Source: Lachnospiraceae bacterium UBA935 | GTDB lineage: Bacteria; Bacillota; Clostridia; Lachnospirales; Lachnospiraceae | Length of the DNA: 64,000 nucleotides | Assembly: GCA_002293525.1 (NCBI GenBank) | Contig: DBDJ01000048.1 | Span: 1 to 64,000, forward strand | Direction: 5' to 3' | Part shown: piece after piece, positions 1-8,195 of the stretch | How the letters are laid out: each line of letters starts with the position of its first letter | How positions within the stretch are numbered: position 1 is the first letter of the stretch | Made by a program: the position numbers and the translations under genes | Notes under the pieces: model-generated | What the model saw: only the letters and a program-made list of their open reading frames with translations | What the model was told of the DNA's origin: nothing | The model's database searches: none

Positions 1-144
1 TTACTATTTATTTGTCAAGGTGCGTCTAACAAGTTACGAATCAATACTTATAACTTAGAAAAACTCATTAACGGCTTACCAACAAGCACGGCCTCATGGC
101 CGTCCTATTATAAAAGCTTGGCTTTCATAATACTAAACCATCAA

Positions 145-233
145 CGGAGAAGGAGGGATTTGAACCCTCGCACCGCTATTAACGACCTACTCCCTTTCCA
201 GGGGAGCCCCTTCAGCCTCTTGGGTACTTCTCC
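145..233 (-). tRNA. tRNA-Ser (anticodon GGA)
   Basis: On the minus strand the 7-bp acceptor stem GGAGAAG/CTTCTCC closes a class II tRNA with a long variable arm, typical of serine tRNA. The anticodon loop reads CTGGAAA, giving anticodon GGA, and the T arm carries GGTTCAAATCC. The 3' CCA is not encoded. It lies about 75 bases downstream of the second tRNA-Ser and is probably co-transcribed with it, since no separate promoter is obvious in the gap. Confidence 0.95.
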
Positions 234-309
234 AAGTTAATCTGATCAATTGCTTGCGGAAAAGTATCTTAATATAAATCGCAGGTAGCTTTTATATTAT
301 ATAAAGAAG

Positions 310-395
310 CGGAGAGGATGGGATTCGAACCCATGCGCCCTTTCGGACAAACGGTTTTCAAGACCGCCTCGTTATGACCACTTCGATACCTCTCC
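310..395 (-). tRNA. tRNA-Ser (anticodon TGA)
   Basis: The acceptor stem GGAGAGG/CCTCTCC, a long variable arm and the T-arm sequence GGTTCGAATCC mark a class II serine tRNA on the minus strand. The anticodon loop CTTGAAA gives TGA, which reads UCA-type codons. CCA is not encoded. A consensus promoter sits immediately upstream (426-454). Confidence 0.95.
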
Positions 396-425
396 AAGCT
401 CGGGCGCATGCATAGCGCAAAACTT

Positions 426-454
426 ATTTTAACAAACATCCCCCGTAGTGTCAA
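426..454 (-). promoter_or_regulatory. Sigma-A-type promoter for the tRNA-Ser pair
   Basis: On the minus strand TTGACA (449-454) is separated by 17 bases from TAAAAT (426-431), about 30 bases before the first tRNA. It fits a stable-RNA promoter in both match and position. It lies between the MATE gene stop and the tRNAs, so the tRNAs need not depend on read-through. Confidence 0.75.
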
Positions 455-494
455 CATCTTTTTTCGCTATTTTACCTAAATATTTTCTAAATAG

Positions 495-1883
495 TTACTG
501 TTCACCCTCAATGTCAACAAGTTTAACATTAACTGTTTTACTTTTAAACTTTTTCAGATAAACCAAATACAGGAAAATATCAGCACCGATCCATGCCGAT
601 ACTTCTCCCCAATAGACCGCATCAGCACCAATGTACCTTGATAAAATCAGGGCACAGCTGACCCGCATGATTAACTGTGCCACACTGGATACCATCGGCC
701 AGAAAGAATCCCCGGTACCCTGAATCCAAGCCCGCACTATATAAAGCATATATAAACAAGGGAAGAAAACCGATAATAACCGCAAAAACCGATATCCACT
801 TTGTAAGGCTAACGCTACAACGTCGGCACTGCCGACAATAAAGAACCTTAATATATGCTTTCCGAACAAAATCATAATAGCCGACATCCCACATGCTGTG
901 ATGACTCCCAATATATTGCCTGACAGCAAGCCAGTTCTCAGCCGATCGCTTTTCTTGGCTCCTTTATTCTGACCGACATAAGTATTCATGGCATAACCGT
1001 ATGAACCTGCAGCAATTTCCAACAATCCATACAGTTTACTTGCTGCCGTGTAACCGGCAATAAAAATTATGCCAAAACCATTTATAACGGACTGAACCAC
1101 CAAGCCTCCCACGGATGTAATGATATTCTGCGAACCCATAATCAGCCCTAATTTCAGCTCTGACGACATGATTTTAAGATCTATTTTTCTGTCTTCTTCG
1201 GGAAAATGCAGTACGCTAAACTTTCTTAATTGAAGAAAGCAGTACATGACCGACATAAAGATAGCAAGCAAAGTCGCTATTGCAGCGCCCTTGATGCCCC
1301 AGCCGAACTGGTATACAAATAGGATATCCAATATAATATTAGCTATGGAAGATATGGTGATCGCCTGCAACGGTATTTTACTGTTTCCAACTGAGCGCAA
1401 GATAGCCGTCAGATAATTATAAATAAATATCAACGGTATTCCCATATACAAGATTCGTAAATAACCGGCTGACATGCCAATAATCTCATCGGGTGTATTT
1501 AAAAACCTTAAAACCGGACTGACAATAACTTGTCCTGTCACCGTAAAACCTGTCATTATTACAAGAACTAAACACAGTCCATTATAAACTGCCTTTCTAA
1601 ATCGGTTATCGTCTCCGGCACCGAAACATTGGGCCATGATAATAGAAAAACCTTGAACGATCCCCTGTATTGATGCAAACATCAAAAATATCATCCACTC
1701 TGTCACACCGACAGCTGCCAACGCATTGATGCCAAGAACCTGGCCGACAATCAAAGTATCGGCAAATGTATATACTTGCTGCAATATATTACCGATCATC
1801 AATGGCAAAGAAAACCCCAAGATCAGTTTCCACGGAGTACCGGTTGTCATATCCTTTACCACCGTTTTTTCAAGACCGTACAT
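495..1883 (-). CDS. MATE family multidrug/metabolite exporter
   Basis: A 462-residue, about 12-helix membrane protein of the MATE (NorM/DinF-like) superfamily, expected to couple export of drugs or cationic metabolites to Na+ or H+ entry. The N-terminal family signature is clear (PLMIGNILQQVYTFADTLIV), as are the internal duplication and the length typical of the family. The frame can be read back to 1946, but the ATG at 1883 follows GGGAG at good spacing and avoids overlap with ispD, so I use it. It follows ispD by about 34 bases and could share its transcript. The substrate cannot be predicted. Confidence 0.9.
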   Translation of the reverse strand: MYGLEKTVVKDMTTGTPWKLILGFSLPLMIGNILQQVYTFADTLIVGQVLGINALAAVGVTEWMIFLMFASIQGIVQGFSIIMAQCFGAGDDNRFRKAVYNGLCLVLVIMTGFTVTGQVIVSPVLRFLNTPDEIIGMSAGYLRILYMGIPLIFIYNYLTAILRSVGNSKIPLQAITISSIANIILDILFVYQFGWGIKGAAIATLLAIFMSVMYCFLQLRKFSVLHFPEEDRKIDLKIMSSELKLGLIMGSQNIITSVGGLVVQSVINGFGIIFIAGYTAASKLYGLLEIAAGSYGYAMNTYVGQNKGAKKSDRLRTGLLSGNILGVITACGMSAIMILFGKHILRFFIVGSADVVALALQSGYRFLRLLSVFFPCLYMLYIVRAWIQGTGDSFWPMVSSVAQLIMRVSCALILSRYIGADAVYWGEVSAWIGADIFLYLVYLKKFKSKTVNVKLVDIEGEQ

Positions 1884-1917
1884 AAAGCAAATCTCCCGAT
1901 GAATCAGCGACTCTGTC

Positions 1918-2628
1918 CTAAAATTCTCTGCCGGCGGCAAAAACATCCATAATCTGCATATCTTCTGGCGTTGTAATCTTTATATTTTCATAAGATCCCT
2001 CGACCAATTTTACCTTGACACCGCTATAAGCCTCTACTACCATGGCATCATCCGTAACCGCCATCTTCCCGCCTGTCCGTCTCTGCTCGTCATCCATCAA
2101 CGCCTGATAAGCACTCCTGACCAGTTCCGTTTCAAAGACTTGCGGGGTCTGTACTGCCCAGAGCGTTTCCCGCCTAGGTGTTTCTTTGATGTAGCCCTCT
2201 TCATCAGCTATCTTGATCGTATCCTTAACCGGCATGCCGACGACTATGGCCCGTTCTTTTTTTACCCCTTCGTAAGCCCTTCTGATCATCTCACAGTCCA
2301 CCATCGGCCGCGCCCCGTCATGAATGAACACGTAATCACCTGTCACCGCCTGAAGCCCGTTGTACACCGAAATATACCGCTCCTTCCCGCCGGTCACAAC
2401 CGCTCTGACCTTAGTAAAGCCATAAGGCGTAACAATCTTTTCCATTACCGCTTCGTGCTCGCCCTCACCGACCACCAGCACAATCGAATCAATCATCTCG
2501 GCGTCTTCAAAAGCTTTTAAAGAATAATAAAGCACCGGCCGCTCACGCAAAACAAGATATTGCTTCGCCACCTCGCTCTGCATTCTCTTCCCCTGGCCGG
2601 CTGCCAATAGTATCGCACATGTTTGCAT
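1918..2628 (-). CDS. ispD: 2-C-methyl-D-erythritol 4-phosphate cytidylyltransferase
   Basis: IspD joins CTP and MEP to form CDP-ME in the non-mevalonate isoprenoid pathway. At 236 residues it has the family length. It shows the CTP-binding N-terminus ILLAAGQGKRM, the following K of AKQYL, the motif HDGARP and a later TDDA stretch, in the usual order. An in-frame start exists at 2643, but the ATG at 2628 lies six bases after GGGAG and begins exactly before the nucleotide-binding loop. It is followed by the MATE gene; the gap to tsaD upstream is short (38 bases), so tsaD-ispD-MATE may form one transcript. Confidence 0.95.
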   Translation of the reverse strand: MQTCAILLAAGQGKRMQSEVAKQYLVLRERPVLYYSLKAFEDAEMIDSIVLVVGEGEHEAVMEKIVTPYGFTKVRAVVTGGKERYISVYNGLQAVTGDYVFIHDGARPMVDCEMIRRAYEGVKKERAIVVGMPVKDTIKIADEEGYIKETPRRETLWAVQTPQVFETELVRSAYQALMDDEQRRTGGKMAVTDDAMVVEAYSGVKVKLVEGSYENIKITTPEDMQIMDVFAAGREF

Positions 2629-2666
2629 AATAACTCCCTGCATCCTACGGAATAGTTACCGCATTC

Positions 2667-3686
2667 TTATCTCATTCCGATCTTCAAATCCGCCACTGCA
2701 TTCAAATCGTACCCGCTGCGCACACCTTTCCGGAATTCATGATAGCCGGCCACACCGATCATCGCCGCGTTATCGGTACATAACCCCGACGAAGGATGAT
2801 AAAAGGCGACCCGTTCCTTCTCGCACGCTGCCTGAAACGCTTCCCGCAGCGAAGTATTCGCGGCCACCCCGCCCGCGATCGCAAAAGCAGGAAAGCCATA
2901 GCGTCGCACGGCCTCCATCGACCTTTCTACCAGCACGTCAACCACCGCCCGCTGAAAAGATGCCGCCACATCCGCAACTTTGACTTCCTCCCCTTTCATC
3001 CGGGAAGAATTCATCGTATTTATAACCGCCGATTTCAATCCGCTGAAACTGAAATCAAACTCCGCGCCGTCCACCTTCCCCCGCGGAAAGCAAATGGCCT
3101 CCGGATTCCCCTCCCGCGACACGCTGTCGATCGCCGGCCCGCCCGGATACCCTAGGCCAAGCGCCCGGGCTATTTTATCAAAAGCTTCTCCTGCCGCGTC
3201 ATCCCGGGTACGGCCGATCACCTCGTATCCTCCGTAATCCCGCACAATCACTAGATGCGAATGCCCACCTGATACGACCAGGCAGACAAACGGCGGCCTT
3301 AAGTCCTTGTTTTCGATATAATTGGCACTGATATGACCTTCAATATGATGGATTCCGATCAGCGGTATGCCGGAAGCAAAACTCACTGCTTTGGCAAAAG
3401 AAACACCCACAAGTAAAGCCCCTACCAAGCCGGGGCCATAAGTTACCGCGATTGCCGTAATATCCTTAAGCTTGATCTGTGCTTCCGTCAGGGCCTTTTC
3501 GGTAACCTGACTGATCCTTTCGATATGCTTCCGGGAAGCGATTTCCGGAACCACGCCGCCGTATTCGCTGTGGAGCTTGATCTGTGAATCTATTACATTG
3601 GACAGGACGTCCCTGCCGTTCTTTACCACCGCTACCGCTGTCTCGTCGCAGGAGCTTTCCAGTGCCAATATCAAAACATCGTTCAT
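2667..3686 (-). CDS. tsaD: tRNA N6-threonylcarbamoyladenosine synthase subunit TsaD
   Basis: TsaD (Gcp/YgjD) transfers threonylcarbamoyl to A37 of ANN-decoding tRNAs with TsaB and TsaE. The 339-residue protein opens with ILALESSCDETAVAVV, contains the metal-binding HHIEGH motif (about residues 107-112) and the nucleotide-site SGGHSH motif, and ends with the conserved CTDNAAMI block. The frame is open to 3710, overlapping the preceding gene; I chose the ATG at 3686 because it gives the usual N-terminus, although its GGAG is 12 bases away. The other t6A genes, tsaB and tsaE, are in the same window on the same strand but separated by other genes. Confidence 0.95.
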   Translation of the reverse strand: MNDVLILALESSCDETAVAVVKNGRDVLSNVIDSQIKLHSEYGGVVPEIASRKHIERISQVTEKALTEAQIKLKDITAIAVTYGPGLVGALLVGVSFAKAVSFASGIPLIGIHHIEGHISANYIENKDLRPPFVCLVVSGGHSHLVIVRDYGGYEVIGRTRDDAAGEAFDKIARALGLGYPGGPAIDSVSREGNPEAICFPRGKVDGAEFDFSFSGLKSAVINTMNSSRMKGEEVKVADVAASFQRAVVDVLVERSMEAVRRYGFPAFAIAGGVAANTSLREAFQAACEKERVAFYHPSSGLCTDNAAMIGVAGYHEFRKGVRSGYDLNAVADLKIGMR

Positions 3687-3690
3687 AAAC

Positions 3691-4284
3691 TCATGATTCT
3701 CCGTTATCATTTTCCGTTTCCTCTAAAAGCACCCAGCCATAAATCTTCCAGTGCCCGTCGGCATCCTTACGCAGCAGCATGTGATGATCGTTGGATGTCG
3801 ATACATGGGAACCCGTACGGATGTAAAAAAAGCAATGGAGCCTGGCCCATTCAAAGCCGTCTTCCACGAAATATACCACATCCATACTGTCAGAAACAGC
3901 ATAATTTGAAATCGTGTACTCATTTTCTTCAAAATAAAGTATTTCTGATTTCAGTCCTTCAAGATAGCTTTCAAAAGGCGAGTTGAGTGCCGCTAGCTCA
4001 TCATCAAAAATCCGCCACATCTGCCCGGCCATTCCTGACAGCTCTTCTTCGGTGTATTCTTCGTTATAAAAACATCGGGTAATCTCAGCATAATACCTGA
4101 CCAGTTCTTTCGGCGTCGGCGGATAGCGGTTATCCAGGTTCCTCATGATCACTTCCTGAACATTAGTCGCCATGGCATCAACTTCCTTGATCCCGTTATC
4201 CCCTCTACTGTTAAGATAGTAGAAGTAGCCTAGCACAAGTGCCGCAAGAAACAGTGCTACAATGATCAGCTTCATATGCTTCAT
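3691..4284 (-). CDS. Membrane-anchored DUF6715-like protein
   Basis: A 197-residue protein with one N-terminal membrane segment (about residues 4-23, LIIVALFLAALVLGYFYYL) and a predicted outside domain of about 170 residues rich in acidic and aromatic residues. It resembles the small family I know as DUF6715 from Lachnospiraceae, with no established function; a SnoaL/NTF2-like fold is possible but not shown. It ends at the tsaD start and follows the ribonuclease Z gene by about 30 bases, so it probably sits in the same operon. Confidence 0.7.
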   Translation of the reverse strand: MKHMKLIIVALFLAALVLGYFYYLNSRGDNGIKEVDAMATNVQEVIMRNLDNRYPPTPKELVRYYAEITRCFYNEEYTEEELSGMAGQMWRIFDDELAALNSPFESYLEGLKSEILYFEENEYTISNYAVSDSMDVVYFVEDGFEWARLHCFFYIRTGSHVSTSNDHHMLLRKDADGHWKIYGWVLLEETENDNGES

Positions 4285-4313
4285 AGGCTTCTCCTTCCCG
4301 TCTTACTCCTGTT

Positions 4314-5255
4314 TTACATATTACTAACTTCATTTTCAAATACCAGTTCAACCGATTTACCGTCTTTTCCCGGCTTTGCCGAAGGAAATATTTTCCAGAC
4401 CTCAGGCATAAATTCTTCCGCCCTGATTAAGGACGGACTGTAATGGGTCAGCCACATTTCTTTTACCGCAGCGGCTTTGGCGATTTCCGCCGCTTCATAA
4501 AATGTCATGTGCTTGTACTCCCTCGCTTTATGCAGCTTGTCTGGCTCACCGTACATCCCTTCGCAGATGAACAGATCAGCCCGTGCCGCATTCCTGACAA
4601 TGCTGTCAGTCGGTCTGGTGTCGGTGCAGTAGGTGAGTTTGATACCTTTGCGGGGCGGCCCCAGAACCATCTGCGGCGTATACACCCCAGCTTCTGTTTC
4701 GATCGTTTCGCCCTTCTGAAGCCGGTTCCAATACCGCTGCCCGATACCCAGCTCAAGCGCCTTATCGGCCTGAAATCTTCCGATCCGCTCGATAATAATA
4801 TTATAACCATAGCATACTACATTATGATTGACCCGAAAAGCTTCTATCTTAAATCCTTTAAAATCCACCATCCCATTACCGCTGATCGTCTCTTCGTTTT
4901 CCGTCAGTTCCCGGTAAAGAATTTCAAACGGGAGTTCCGGAGCAATCATCCGTAAGGCCGAAACCACCCTCGCCAGGCCTTTGGGTCCTACGACAAGCAG
5001 CGGCTCCGTCCTTTCCGCATTCCCCATAGTGAGAAGCATCCCGGGCAGTCCGCTGATGTGGTCCGCATGGTAGTGGGTAAAGCATATTACCTCGATCGGC
5101 TTAGGGCTCCAGCCTTTTTCCTTAAGGGCAATCTGAGTACCCTCGCCGCAGTCGATCAAAATGCTCTGGCCGTTGTACCTTGCCATAAGGGCCGTCAGCC
5201 AGCGGTACGGCAGCGGCATCATGCCCCCTGTTCCTAATAAACATACGTCTAACAT
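4314..5255 (-). CDS. rnz: Ribonuclease Z (MBL-fold tRNA 3' processing endonuclease)
   Basis: RNase Z cuts the 3' trailer from tRNA precursors that lack an encoded CCA, which matches the CCA-less tRNA genes at the start of this window. The 313-residue protein has the metallo-beta-lactamase zinc motif THYHADH (about residues 61-67), the N-terminal LLGTGG loop, the DTRP strand and a C-terminal LTHYS motif. These are all in RNase Z order and at the usual Bacillus-type length. The ATG at 5255 starts the fold directly; an upstream in-frame start (5276) would only add seven residues. Confidence 0.9.
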   Translation of the reverse strand: MLDVCLLGTGGMMPLPYRWLTALMARYNGQSILIDCGEGTQIALKEKGWSPKPIEVICFTHYHADHISGLPGMLLTMGNAERTEPLLVVGPKGLARVVSALRMIAPELPFEILYRELTENEETISGNGMVDFKGFKIEAFRVNHNVVCYGYNIIIERIGRFQADKALELGIGQRYWNRLQKGETIETEAGVYTPQMVLGPPRKGIKLTYCTDTRPTDSIVRNAARADLFICEGMYGEPDKLHKAREYKHMTFYEAAEIAKAAAVKEMWLTHYSPSLIRAEEFMPEVWKIFPSAKPGKDGKSVELVFENEVSNM

Positions 5256-5296
5256 AGTTACCTCATTGTAAAGCACGGTAATTTGCGCCTGCCGGC

Positions 5297-5563
5297 TTAC
5301 ATAATCTCCGTAGCCTCCGTAACTTCCGGAGGAATCATAAATTCCCCGATCATTTCATCATAACATTCTTCACAGAGATCAAAGGAGTGCGTTTCACCAT
5401 CTTTCCCGCTGAAATAACCGAAAAGATGACTGGCGCTGAAAATGCCTTCTTTTATGATATTATTCTCTACCCTAATTTCTTTTTTACATTTATTACATAA
5501 AATTTTTTCGCATAAAACAGTAGATTTTTTATTGATTCCCCCGTCATTATCATAAATACGCAT
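5297..5563 (-). CDS. Small CxxC zinc-binding protein of unknown function
   Basis: An 88-residue protein with two CxxC pairs (CNKC near residue 24 and CEEC near residue 66), suggesting a zinc knuckle. The ATG at 5563 is preceded by an excellent AAGGAGG at proper spacing, which argues that this is a real gene despite its size. It lies between rnz and the tsaB-rimI gene on the same strand. I do not recognise a family and assign no function. Confidence 0.7.
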   Translation of the reverse strand: MRIYDNDGGINKKSTVLCEKILCNKCKKEIRVENNIIKEGIFSASHLFGYFSGKDGETHSFDLCEECYDEMIGEFMIPPEVTEATEIM

Positions 5564-5619
5564 CCTTATCCTCCTTGTATTCCCGATATTGTCTGCTGTT
5601 TCGACACCCCACAACTATC

Positions 5620-5625
5620 ATTATA
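5620..5625 (-). promoter_or_regulatory. Possible extended -10 element
   Basis: Minus-strand TGTATAAT lies about 55 bases before the start of the small CxxC gene. It has a perfect TATAAT but no good -35 at 16-18 bases, so it would have to work as an extended or activator-dependent promoter. It could serve the CxxC gene, rnz and genes after them. Confidence 0.35.
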
Positions 5626-5739
5626 CATTAAAAATGCGCGAAATCCAGTGGTAATTGTTCCATCCTGTACCAAGGAATGGTACTTAGTTAATAAAAGACA
5701 TAGAATATTATTAGAAAAAAATTCCAAAAATGTATTTTT

Positions 5740-6918
5740 TTACATTTTTTTTGTTTTTTTATTACTTATTGATTCTTTCAGCATAATCAAAGCATCTTCA
5801 TCCGGTTTTTCATAAAAACCCGGCCGGACACCGGCATGTCTGAATCCAAGGCTTTCATACAGCGCGATGGCCTGGTGGTTACTGACCCTTACTTCCAAAG
5901 CGTAGGATTGCATCCCGGCCAGGACGGCTTCCTCCAGCATATGCCGGACAAGTTTCCGCGCAATCCCCCGGCGGCGGTACTTTGCCGTTACCGCCACATT
6001 GGTGATCTGTCCTTCTCCCGCCGCATTGCGCAGGCCGCACACCCCGACAGGTTCTCCGTCCATCTCCGCTACATAATAATATGCATAATCAGCTTCAATC
6101 ATTTCCAAAAAATCATCAGCCTTCCATGGCATCGTAAATACTTCTGCTTCAATCTGGCTGACTGCCGCCACATCTTCCCGGGTCATGGGCCTGACGATTG
6201 CCGGCGCTGACTTTTCCCGTTCCGCCTGCGACAAACGCAGGTATACCGGCACATGAGCTTCAGCCGGTACCGTTTTTCCTTTTGCCAGATAAACAAGCGC
6301 CAGGCTGGCCAGCGCTGCTGCCCTCTGACGGTTCATGTGAGCGGGGGCAAAACCGTAAGGGATTTTCATCAGTTCTGCCAGCCGGTCGGCAAAAACCGGA
6401 ACCCCGTCGCCCAAGAATATCACTTCCCGACCCATTTCATTCAACAGTCCCGCAATATCCTCGATCGCCACAACATCCTGCGGCTTCAGGACATCCATCT
6501 TATATTGAAAGGGCATGTCGTCTCTTGATCTGACAAATTGATAAATACCCGTATAGACCTGATTTCTTCTGGCATCCATCAGCGGACAGACGATGTCGGC
6601 CGACCCATACAGATTATAAGCCAAGCCATCCGCCGTCGGAATCTCCACCAGCGGCTTTTCCAATGCAAAGCCCAGTCCTTTGGCTGTTGCCGAACCGATG
6701 CGCAGACCGGTAAACGAACCCGGACCGGCCGCCAGGGCGATGGCATCTACCGTCGCCAGATCCAGCTCTGTCATCTGCCGAATCGCATCCAGCATCGGCA
6801 GCAGCGTCTGAGAATGGGTCTTTTTATATTGTACGTTATATTCCGCGATGAGAATATCATCTTCGGCAATCGCTGCCGAAGCAACCAAGCCGGAACTGTC
6901 CAATGCTATTACTTTCAA
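5740..6918 (-). CDS. tsaB-rimI: Fused TsaB (t6A synthesis) - RimI (ribosomal S18 N-acetyltransferase)
   Basis: A 392-residue fusion. Residues 1 to about 230 are TsaB, the inactive TsaD-like partner of the threonylcarbamoyl transferase complex, with LALAAGPGSFTGLR-type signature (seen as AAGPGSFTGLRIG). Residues about 243-385 are a GNAT acetyltransferase of RimI type with the acetyl-CoA loop RRRGIARKL and the closing ALYESLGF motif. In most Firmicutes these are adjacent separate genes; here no stop or frameshift divides them. It directly follows tsaE (gap about 58 bases). Confidence 0.92.
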   Translation of the reverse strand: MKVIALDSSGLVASAAIAEDDILIAEYNVQYKKTHSQTLLPMLDAIRQMTELDLATVDAIALAAGPGSFTGLRIGSATAKGLGFALEKPLVEIPTADGLAYNLYGSADIVCPLMDARRNQVYTGIYQFVRSRDDMPFQYKMDVLKPQDVVAIEDIAGLLNEMGREVIFLGDGVPVFADRLAELMKIPYGFAPAHMNRQRAAALASLALVYLAKGKTVPAEAHVPVYLRLSQAEREKSAPAIVRPMTREDVAAVSQIEAEVFTMPWKADDFLEMIEADYAYYYVAEMDGEPVGVCGLRNAAGEGQITNVAVTAKYRRRGIARKLVRHMLEEAVLAGMQSYALEVRVSNHQAIALYESLGFRHAGVRPGFYEKPDEDALIMLKESISNKKTKKM

Positions 6919-6976
6919 ATTCGTAAACCTCTATGTTATATCAAATCGTAATGATTCTACCTGCAGAACAGTTACG

Positions 6977-7432
6977 TCATATCCTATCTGCGCATTCGTA
7001 ACACTCTTCTATCCGTATCCGGCGGTAATCATACCCCCGCTCCATATCCTTTTCCACTGTGATCCGAGTGTATTGTGGCGGCAGTATCGCTTCGATCAGG
7101 TCGGCCCATTCGATCAGGCACAGCCCGTTCCCATACACATATTCATCAAACCCGATATCGTCCATTTCGGCAGCATCACATATCCGGTAGACGTCAAAAT
7201 GATAAAACGGCATTCTGCCGCTCTCATATTCCTGCAAAATAGTAAAAGTAGGACTGCCCACGACGTCTTCTATCCCTAAGCCCTGGGCAATCCCTTGAGC
7301 TAAAACCGTCTTGCCGCAGCCTAAGTCGCCGATCAGGGCAATCACTTTCCCCGGCACCGCCTTTTCACCTATTTCCCTGCCAAGCATAAAGGTTTCCCGG
7401 GCACTGCCGGATTCCTTGATTTTCTCATTCAT
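6977..7432 (-). CDS. tsaE: tRNA threonylcarbamoyladenosine biosynthesis ATPase TsaE
   Basis: TsaE is the small P-loop ATPase that resets the TsaB-TsaD complex during t6A synthesis. The 151-residue product has Walker A GDLGCGKT (an alanine-to-cysteine change from the common GDLGAGKT), the GSPTFTI switch and the conserved FYHFDVYR and IEWAD stretches. Upstream in-frame ATGs at 7447 and 7504 exist; I chose 7432, which follows a GGGA and gives the normal length. It immediately precedes tsaB-rimI. Confidence 0.92.
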   Translation of the reverse strand: MNEKIKESGSARETFMLGREIGEKAVPGKVIALIGDLGCGKTVLAQGIAQGLGIEDVVGSPTFTILQEYESGRMPFYHFDVYRICDAAEMDDIGFDEYVYGNGLCLIEWADLIEAILPPQYTRITVEKDMERGYDYRRIRIEECYECADRI

Positions 7433-7500
7433 CTTAATCCCATGCATTTCACAGGCTAAACTTGGGCACTTCCGCCTGCAATCCTGTCTACTATAATCAA

Positions 7501-7974
7501 TCAAAACTTAATCTTAACCTTGGCCGGCGGCAGATATTCCGAAAGCATCCGGATGACTTCGATGGCCTGTCCGTCCAAATCCTTTCTGGGAAAAATACAA
7601 GCGTTCGCTTTAGATGTATAGACAATGATGCTCTGCCTGGTAGAAACCGCTTTATGAAGCCCGTCCCACTCAAGCAACAGCGTGTCGTCGCCCTGAGATA
7701 TCCGGATCCCCTCAGCACTCAGTTCATAATGTAGCGGTTCATTGAAAGAAGCCGTGCGGAGCATCTGCTGTTTCGATTTTAATAACAGCGTCCATGGCGT
7801 ATAAGCCAGAACCACCAGACCGCCGATCAGCGCCGGAATATTACCGTTATAAAAAAATAATACCACCATCAGTGCCCCCATACAGTTCCCCAGCAAGCCG
7901 GATGGACCCGTATAAGTATGATACAGCATATAATCATACAGTATTCCCGAGGTCATCTTAACGTCAAAAGCCAT
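7501..7974 (-). CDS. YcxB-family membrane protein
   Basis: A 157-residue protein with two close hydrophobic segments (about residues 28-62) followed by a soluble beta-rich domain, matching the YcxB-like family, which has no firm function. The sequence LLLEWDGLHKAVSTRQSIIV is the part most like that family. The ATG at 7974 has GAGG seven bases upstream. It abuts tsaE (the tsaE frame can be read into it). A tandem array of AGGAAG-like units precedes the start (see 7985-8053). Confidence 0.75.
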   Translation of the reverse strand: MAFDVKMTSGILYDYMLYHTYTGPSGLLGNCMGALMVVLFFYNGNIPALIGGLVVLAYTPWTLLLKSKQQMLRTASFNEPLHYELSAEGIRISQGDDTLLLEWDGLHKAVSTRQSIIVYTSKANACIFPRKDLDGQAIEVIRMLSEYLPPAKVKIKF

Positions 7975-7984
7975 GTTCTGCCTC

Positions 7985-8053
7985 ACTTCCTACCTACTTC
8001 TTACTTCCTAGCTACTTCCTAGCTACTTCCTACCTGCTTCCTGCCTGCTTCCT
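7985..8053. repeat. Degenerate 11-bp tandem repeat before the YcxB-family gene
   Basis: About six imperfect copies of a unit near ACTTCCTACCT run from 7985 to 8053. Read on the minus strand, in the direction of the YcxB-family gene, each copy supplies GGAAG, so the leader has a row of weak Shine-Dalgarno-like sites, with the copy nearest the ATG acting as the actual ribosome site. The array looks like replication slippage. Confidence 0.7.
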
Positions 8054-8056
8054 ATA

Positions 8057-8097
8057 AGAAAGCCTGCGCAGCAGGCATTCTGCTACGTAGGCTTTCT
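8057..8097. terminator. Long hairpin between TraX- and YcxB-family genes
   Basis: Arms 8057-8074 and 8080-8097 pair over 18 positions with one wobble and one mismatch (outer arm AGAAAGCCT / AGGCTTTCT) around a five-base loop. It lies after the minus-strand TraX-like gene. There is no uridine run in either direction, so it may be an attenuator or an RNA-stability element rather than a true intrinsic terminator. Confidence 0.5.
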
Positions 8098-8195
8098 ACC
8101 TCATTATTTATTATACTAAAAAATTGACAAAGTGCAAGGGGCAGGTCATCTTTTCTCCATATACTCCCGAGCCTCCCCTATTCTCTGTATACCGC

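Noticed and set aside
88..103. Terminator after the tRNA genes
   Set aside because: ACGGCC-TCAT-GGCCGT can form a six-bp hairpin, but there is no uridine run after it on the minus strand.
269..457. A 62-codon minus-strand reading frame over the second tRNA-Ser
   Set aside because: It is the translation of the tRNA gene itself (a frequent false protein) and overlaps its promoter.
2796..3155. Plus-strand open frame opposite tsaD
   Set aside because: Antisense shadow of a conserved gene, no family features.
5726..5749. Intrinsic terminator at the end of tsaB-rimI
   Set aside because: The inverted repeat (AAAAATGTA / TACATTTTT) is made only of weak A-T pairs plus one G-C and overlaps the stop codon; too weak to call.
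7985..8053. CRISPR-like array
   Set aside because: Units are about 11 bp, degenerate and without spacers. None of the other tandem repeats in the window has spacers either.
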